From NCBI GenBank assembly GCA_017990305.1, contig JAGNOB010000035.1:1-9154 (forward strand): a stretch of DNA of 9,154 nucleotides. Reading direction: 5' to 3'. This stretch comes from Leucobacter sp. (GTDB lineage Bacteria > Actinomycetota > Actinomycetes > Actinomycetales > Microbacteriaceae). This document shows, piece after piece, positions 6,846 to 9,154 of the stretch. The notes under the pieces are model-generated. The model saw only the letters and a list, made by a program, of their open reading frames with translations. It was not told where the DNA came from and searched no databases. The position numbers and the translations under genes are program-made. The stretch's first letter is position 1. Every line of letters begins with the position of its first letter.

Positions 6846-6861
6846 ATTCGAGGTTTGTCAA
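6833..6861 (-). promoter_or_regulatory. Promoter of the GntR-ABC operon
   Basis: On the minus strand a perfect TTGACA (6856-6861) is followed after exactly 17 bp by TAGGTT (6833-6838). The predicted start near 6826 gives a leader of about 70 nt to the regulator's GTG. This is the clearest promoter in the window, and it is embedded in the palindromic operator. Confidence 0.8.
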
Positions 6862-6948
6862 TTGCCAGCGCATACCACGCCCCTCTTCCACGCAGACGCT
6901 CGCCGTTTCCCGACAGCGAACAGCTACCCTGCACACAGGCTTACTCCG

Positions 6949-6954
6949 TAGCAT
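6949..6954 (+). promoter_or_regulatory. Possible -10 element for a leaderless transcript of the 6961 gene
   Basis: TAGCAT ends 6 nt before the ATG at 6961, the spacing expected when transcription starts at or next to the start codon. No Shine-Dalgarno is visible upstream of that ATG, which fits a leaderless mRNA. No convincing -35 is seen near 6926-6931. Confidence 0.4.
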
Positions 6955-6960
6955 GTTGCT

Positions 6961-7860
6961 ATGAATCAGCCCCGCTACGCGCCCCGGCCTGAAGAGCCCG
7001 TCATCGTCATCGACGCTGCGCCGCAGGCTGCCTCCGCACCCGGCTCGCAGCAGCACCACCCGATGGTGGCGAAGGCGCTCGACGGCGTGCTCACCGTGCA
7101 GCGGCCGATCGTGCTCGCGCACCTCAAGCGAATTCGCGCCCGCCACCCTGGCGCAAGCCCACAGCACCTCGTTGAGATGCTCGAGCGCCACTACCTAAAC
7201 AGCGTCATGGCTGGCGGTGCCGGCGTTGGCGCGGCTGCGGCAATCCCCGCTGTCGGCACCGCGGCGGCTCTCGCCATCGCGGGCGCAGAGACGATCGGAT
7301 TCATCGAGGCCACCGCGCTCTTCGCGCACGCCGTCGCTGAGGTGCACGGCATCGTGCTCACCGACCGCGACCGCACGCACGCCCTGATCCTCGCGCTCAT
7401 GCTCGGGGAAGAGGGAGCGACGCTGCTGCGCCAGGTCACAGGCCAGGTCGCCGGCGGCATGGCTCGGGGTGCATTTTGGAGCGAAATCGTCACCACCGCG
7501 ATGCCCAAAAACGTCGTCAGCCCAGCGCTCGAACAACTGCGTTCGATGTTTCTGAAGAAGCTCGCGAAGACGGGCACCGCGTCGGTGATCGGCAAGGTGC
7601 TCCCCTACGGCGTTGGCGCCGTCATCGGCGGGACGGGCAACCGGATGCTCGGCCGCCGCGTCGTCCGCTCAGCCCGCGTCGCCTTCGGACCGGCGCCCCA
7701 CGCTTACCCCGAGAACCTCGCAGCGATTCCCCCACGAATGCCGCGAGAAGTGCGACGCGCGGAACGGAAGCAGCTGAGCATCGAGCGCAAACAGGCCACC
7801 GCCGAGCGCAAACAGCTCACGCGTTTCGGCGCCGATCCAGACGCAGACCAGCAGGGCTAA
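6961..7860 (+). CDS. Hypothetical protein with hydrophobic core and C-terminal heptad repeats
   Basis: A 299-residue protein I cannot assign to a family with confidence. Residues 1-35 are Pro/Ala/Gln-rich and probably disordered. Residues 36-80 look helical and charged. Residues 81-110 are a Gly/Ala-rich hydrophobic stretch (SVMAGGAGVGAAAAIPAVGT and following), then 111-150 form amphipathic or hydrophobic helices with TDRDRTHALILALMLGEEG. A further Gly-rich hydrophobic segment spans about 206-225. This pattern resembles EcsC-like membrane-associated proteins, a guess only. The tail has three consecutive heptads AERKQLS, IERKQAT, AERKQLT (267-287), strongly basic. Codon use matches the neighbours. 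It is divergent from the GntR operon across a 203-bp gap and convergent with the M13 peptidase gene, so it is probably a single-gene unit. The ATG at 6961 has no SD and may be leaderless. Confidence 0.85.
   Translation: MNQPRYAPRPEEPVIVIDAAPQAASAPGSQQHHPMVAKALDGVLTVQRPIVLAHLKRIRARHPGASPQHLVEMLERHYLNSVMAGGAGVGAAAAIPAVGTAAALAIAGAETIGFIEATALFAHAVAEVHGIVLTDRDRTHALILALMLGEEGATLLRQVTGQVAGGMARGAFWSEIVTTAMPKNVVSPALEQLRSMFLKKLAKTGTASVIGKVLPYGVGAVIGGTGNRMLGRRVVRSARVAFGPAPHAYPENLAAIPPRMPREVRRAERKQLSIERKQATAERKQLTRFGADPDADQQG
7759..7821 (+). repeat. Three imperfect 21-bp repeats encoding ERKQ heptads
   Basis: Three consecutive 21-bp units (7759-7779, 7780-7800, 7801-7821) encode heptads that all carry ERKQ at the same place. 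The last two share the sequence GAGCGCAAACAG exactly, suggesting recent duplication. The product is probably a short basic helix or coiled coil. Confidence 0.75.
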
Positions 7861-7886
7861 CGCTTCGCAGCGCGCCACAAGACAGC

Positions 7887-7924
7887 GGCGGCGGCACCCC
7901 TCGAGCTGAGTGGGTGCCGCCGCC
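7887..7924. terminator. Strong hairpin between convergent genes, probable bidirectional terminator
   Basis: GGCGGCGGCACCC (7887-7899) and GGGTGCCGCCGCC (7912-7924) form a perfect 13-bp G/C-rich stem; CTC/GAG in the 12-nt loop can extend it past one bulge. It lies 26 bp after the stop of the plus-strand gene and 18 bp after the stop of the minus-strand peptidase gene. There is no clear U-tract on either side, as is common for actinobacterial terminators. Confidence 0.75.
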
Positions 7925-7942
7925 TATGCGTCAAACGCTGAC

Positions 7943-9154
7943 CTACCAGATGCTGACGCGCTCCTCTGGGGCGAGGTAGAGCCCGTCGCCAGGCTGCGTA
8001 CCGTACGCCTCGTGGAAGGCGTCAAGGTTCTTCAAGATCTGGTTGCAGCGGAACTCGTTCGGCGAGTGCGGGTCGATCGTCAGGAGCCGCACGACCTCGG
8101 CGGGCCGCGACTTCTGCTGCCAGGCCTGTGCCCACGCGAGGAAGAAACGCTCGGCGCCAGTGAGGCCGTCAATGACGGGTGACTCGGCGCCCGCCAGCGA
8201 CCGCAGGTACGCCTTCCACGCGATCTCGAGGCCCGACAAATCGCCGATGTTCTCACCGATCGTGAGCTCGCCGTTCACGGTCTGCCCGTCAGCGCCCTCG
8301 GGCGAGAGCTCGTTGTACTGGCCGATGAGCGCACCGGTGAGCTTCTCGAAGGCCTCGCGGTCTTGCTCGGTCCACCAGTCGGTGAGCTTGCCGTCGCCGT
8401 CGTAGCGTGAGCCCTGATCGTCGAAGCCGTGCCCGATCTCGTGGCCGATGACCGCGCCGATCGCACCGAAGTTCGTCGCCGCATCCCACGTGACGTCGAA
8501 GAACGGCGGCTGCAGGATCGCCGCGGGGAACACGATCTCGTTCATGCCTGGGTTGTAGTACGCGTTGACGGTCTGCGGCGTCATGAACCACTCGTTCTGA
8601 TCGATCGGCTTGCCGATCTTGCCGAACTCGCGCTGGAACTCGTACTCGGCAACGCGGTGCGAGTTGCCGACGAGGTCGCTTGAGTCTGCGGCGAGCGCCG
8701 AGTAGTCGCGCCACTGCACGGGGTAGCCGATCTTCGGCGTGAACTTGCCGAGCTTTTCGAGGGCGCGCTCGCGGGTGCCCTCCCCCATCCAGGAGAGCTC
8801 CTTGATCGAGTCGCTGTAGGCGCCGATGAGGTGCCCCACCAGCTCGTCCATTGCTGCCTTCGAGTTCTCGTCGAAGTGGCGTTCGACATAAATGCGGCCC
8901 ACGGCCTCGCCCATCGCTCCCTCGACGAATGAGACGCCGCGGCGCCACCGCTCGCGCTGCTCGGTCGCGCCGGTGAGCGCGGTGCCGTAGAAGTCGAAGT
9001 TCGCGCGCGACATCTCCTGCGTGAGGAGCGCGGCGGAGGATCGCACGATCGACCACGCGAGCCACGCCTGCCAAGCCTCAAGCTCGTCTTCGACGAGCAG
9101 GGAAGCGAGCCCGGCGAGCGCGTCGGGCTGGGCGGCGACGACCTCGGCAAACGC
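7943..9154 (-). CDS. M13 family zinc metallopeptidase (neprilysin/PepO-like), C-terminal part
   Basis: An endopeptidase of the neprilysin family that cleaves peptides using one zinc ion. The last 403 residues are visible, about 60% of a usual 630-700, and the reading frame is open to the window edge, so the start lies beyond 9154. Numbered in this fragment: NAYYNP (197-202, substrate-backbone binding), the zinc motif VIGHEIGH with H238, E239 and H242, and ENIGD with the third zinc ligand E301 and D305. DPHSPNEFR (361-369) matches the conserved late motif that provides a substrate-binding Arg. It ends ERVSIW, where family members carry a conserved terminal Trp. All catalytic residues are present. 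N-terminal features such as a signal peptide cannot be seen; bacterial members may be cytoplasmic or secreted. A GTG at 9046 is internal, because the homology continues upstream of it (LLVEDELEAWQAWLAW). It is convergent with the hypothetical gene and shares its terminator. Confidence 0.95.
   Translation of the reverse strand, partial: AFAEVVAAQPDALAGLASLLVEDELEAWQAWLAWSIVRSSAALLTQEMSRANFDFYGTALTGATEQRERWRRGVSFVEGAMGEAVGRIYVERHFDENSKAAMDELVGHLIGAYSDSIKELSWMGEGTRERALEKLGKFTPKIGYPVQWRDYSALAADSSDLVGNSHRVAEYEFQREFGKIGKPIDQNEWFMTPQTVNAYYNPGMNEIVFPAAILQPPFFDVTWDAATNFGAIGAVIGHEIGHGFDDQGSRYDGDGKLTDWWTEQDREAFEKLTGALIGQYNELSPEGADGQTVNGELTIGENIGDLSGLEIAWKAYLRSLAGAESPVIDGLTGAERFFLAWAQAWQQKSRPAEVVRLLTIDPHSPNEFRCNQILKNLDAFHEAYGTQPGDGLYLAPEERVSIW

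Noticed and set aside
6837..6857. AGGAGGTGA followed by TTG on the plus strand, looking like a gene start
   Set aside because: The SD-like string is the right arm of the operator palindrome. The frame after the TTG encodes nothing recognisable, and a good minus-strand promoter occupies the site.
6758..6964. 68-codon plus-strand open frame across the regulatory region
   Set aside because: It spans the promoter and operator, has no SD and no protein-like composition, and overlaps the true start at 6961.

Overview
The window is GC-rich, with strong G/C bias at third codon positions, GTG/TTG starts, apparently leaderless or weak-SD genes and TAnnnT-type -10 elements. This fits a high-GC Gram-positive actinobacterium. 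Gene content and protein style suggest Microbacteriaceae (Leucobacter-like), but that placement is inference. No insertion sequence, tRNA, rRNA or CRISPR array is visible.

Layout from left to right. (1) 1-510: the 5' part of thiM (hydroxyethylthiazole kinase) on the minus strand, leaving the window at base 1, with a near-consensus TPP riboswitch and a probable promoter just upstream. (2) 511-4649, minus strand: a bacterial RNA-repair cassette. Hen1 (3'-terminal RNA ribose 2'-O-methyltransferase) is followed, with an ATGA stop/start overlap, by the three-domain polynucleotide kinase-phosphatase-ligase Pnkp. (3) 4723-6757, minus strand: a YtrA-type GntR repressor, an ABC ATPase and a six-helix permease, tightly packed. 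(4) 6758-6960: the regulatory region of that operon. It contains a canonical TTGACA-17-TAGGTT promoter, a 42-bp palindrome covering the -10 and transcription start, and a small leader ORF with a far better Shine-Dalgarno than the regulator itself. (5) 6961-7860, plus strand: an unrecognised 299-residue protein with Gly/Ala-rich hydrophobic segments and a C-terminal three-heptad repeat. (6) 7887-7924: a 13-bp perfect hairpin between convergent genes, probably a shared terminator. (7) 7943-9154, minus strand: the C-terminal 403 residues of an M13 (neprilysin/PepO-like) zinc metallopeptidase whose start lies beyond the window.

How the genes may work together. GntR-ABC operons of the YtrA type are usually autorepressed and respond to cell-envelope or antibiotic stress. 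Hen1-Pnkp repairs RNAs, notably tRNAs cut by ribotoxins: Pnkp heals and seals the break, and Hen1 2'-O-methylates the 3' end so that the repaired junction resists re-cleavage. The five genes from the repressor to Pnkp all run the same way with only about 40-73 bp between the permease and Hen1. A shared stress-induced transcript is therefore possible but not shown. ThiM has its own promoter and riboswitch and looks independently controlled by thiamine pyrophosphate.
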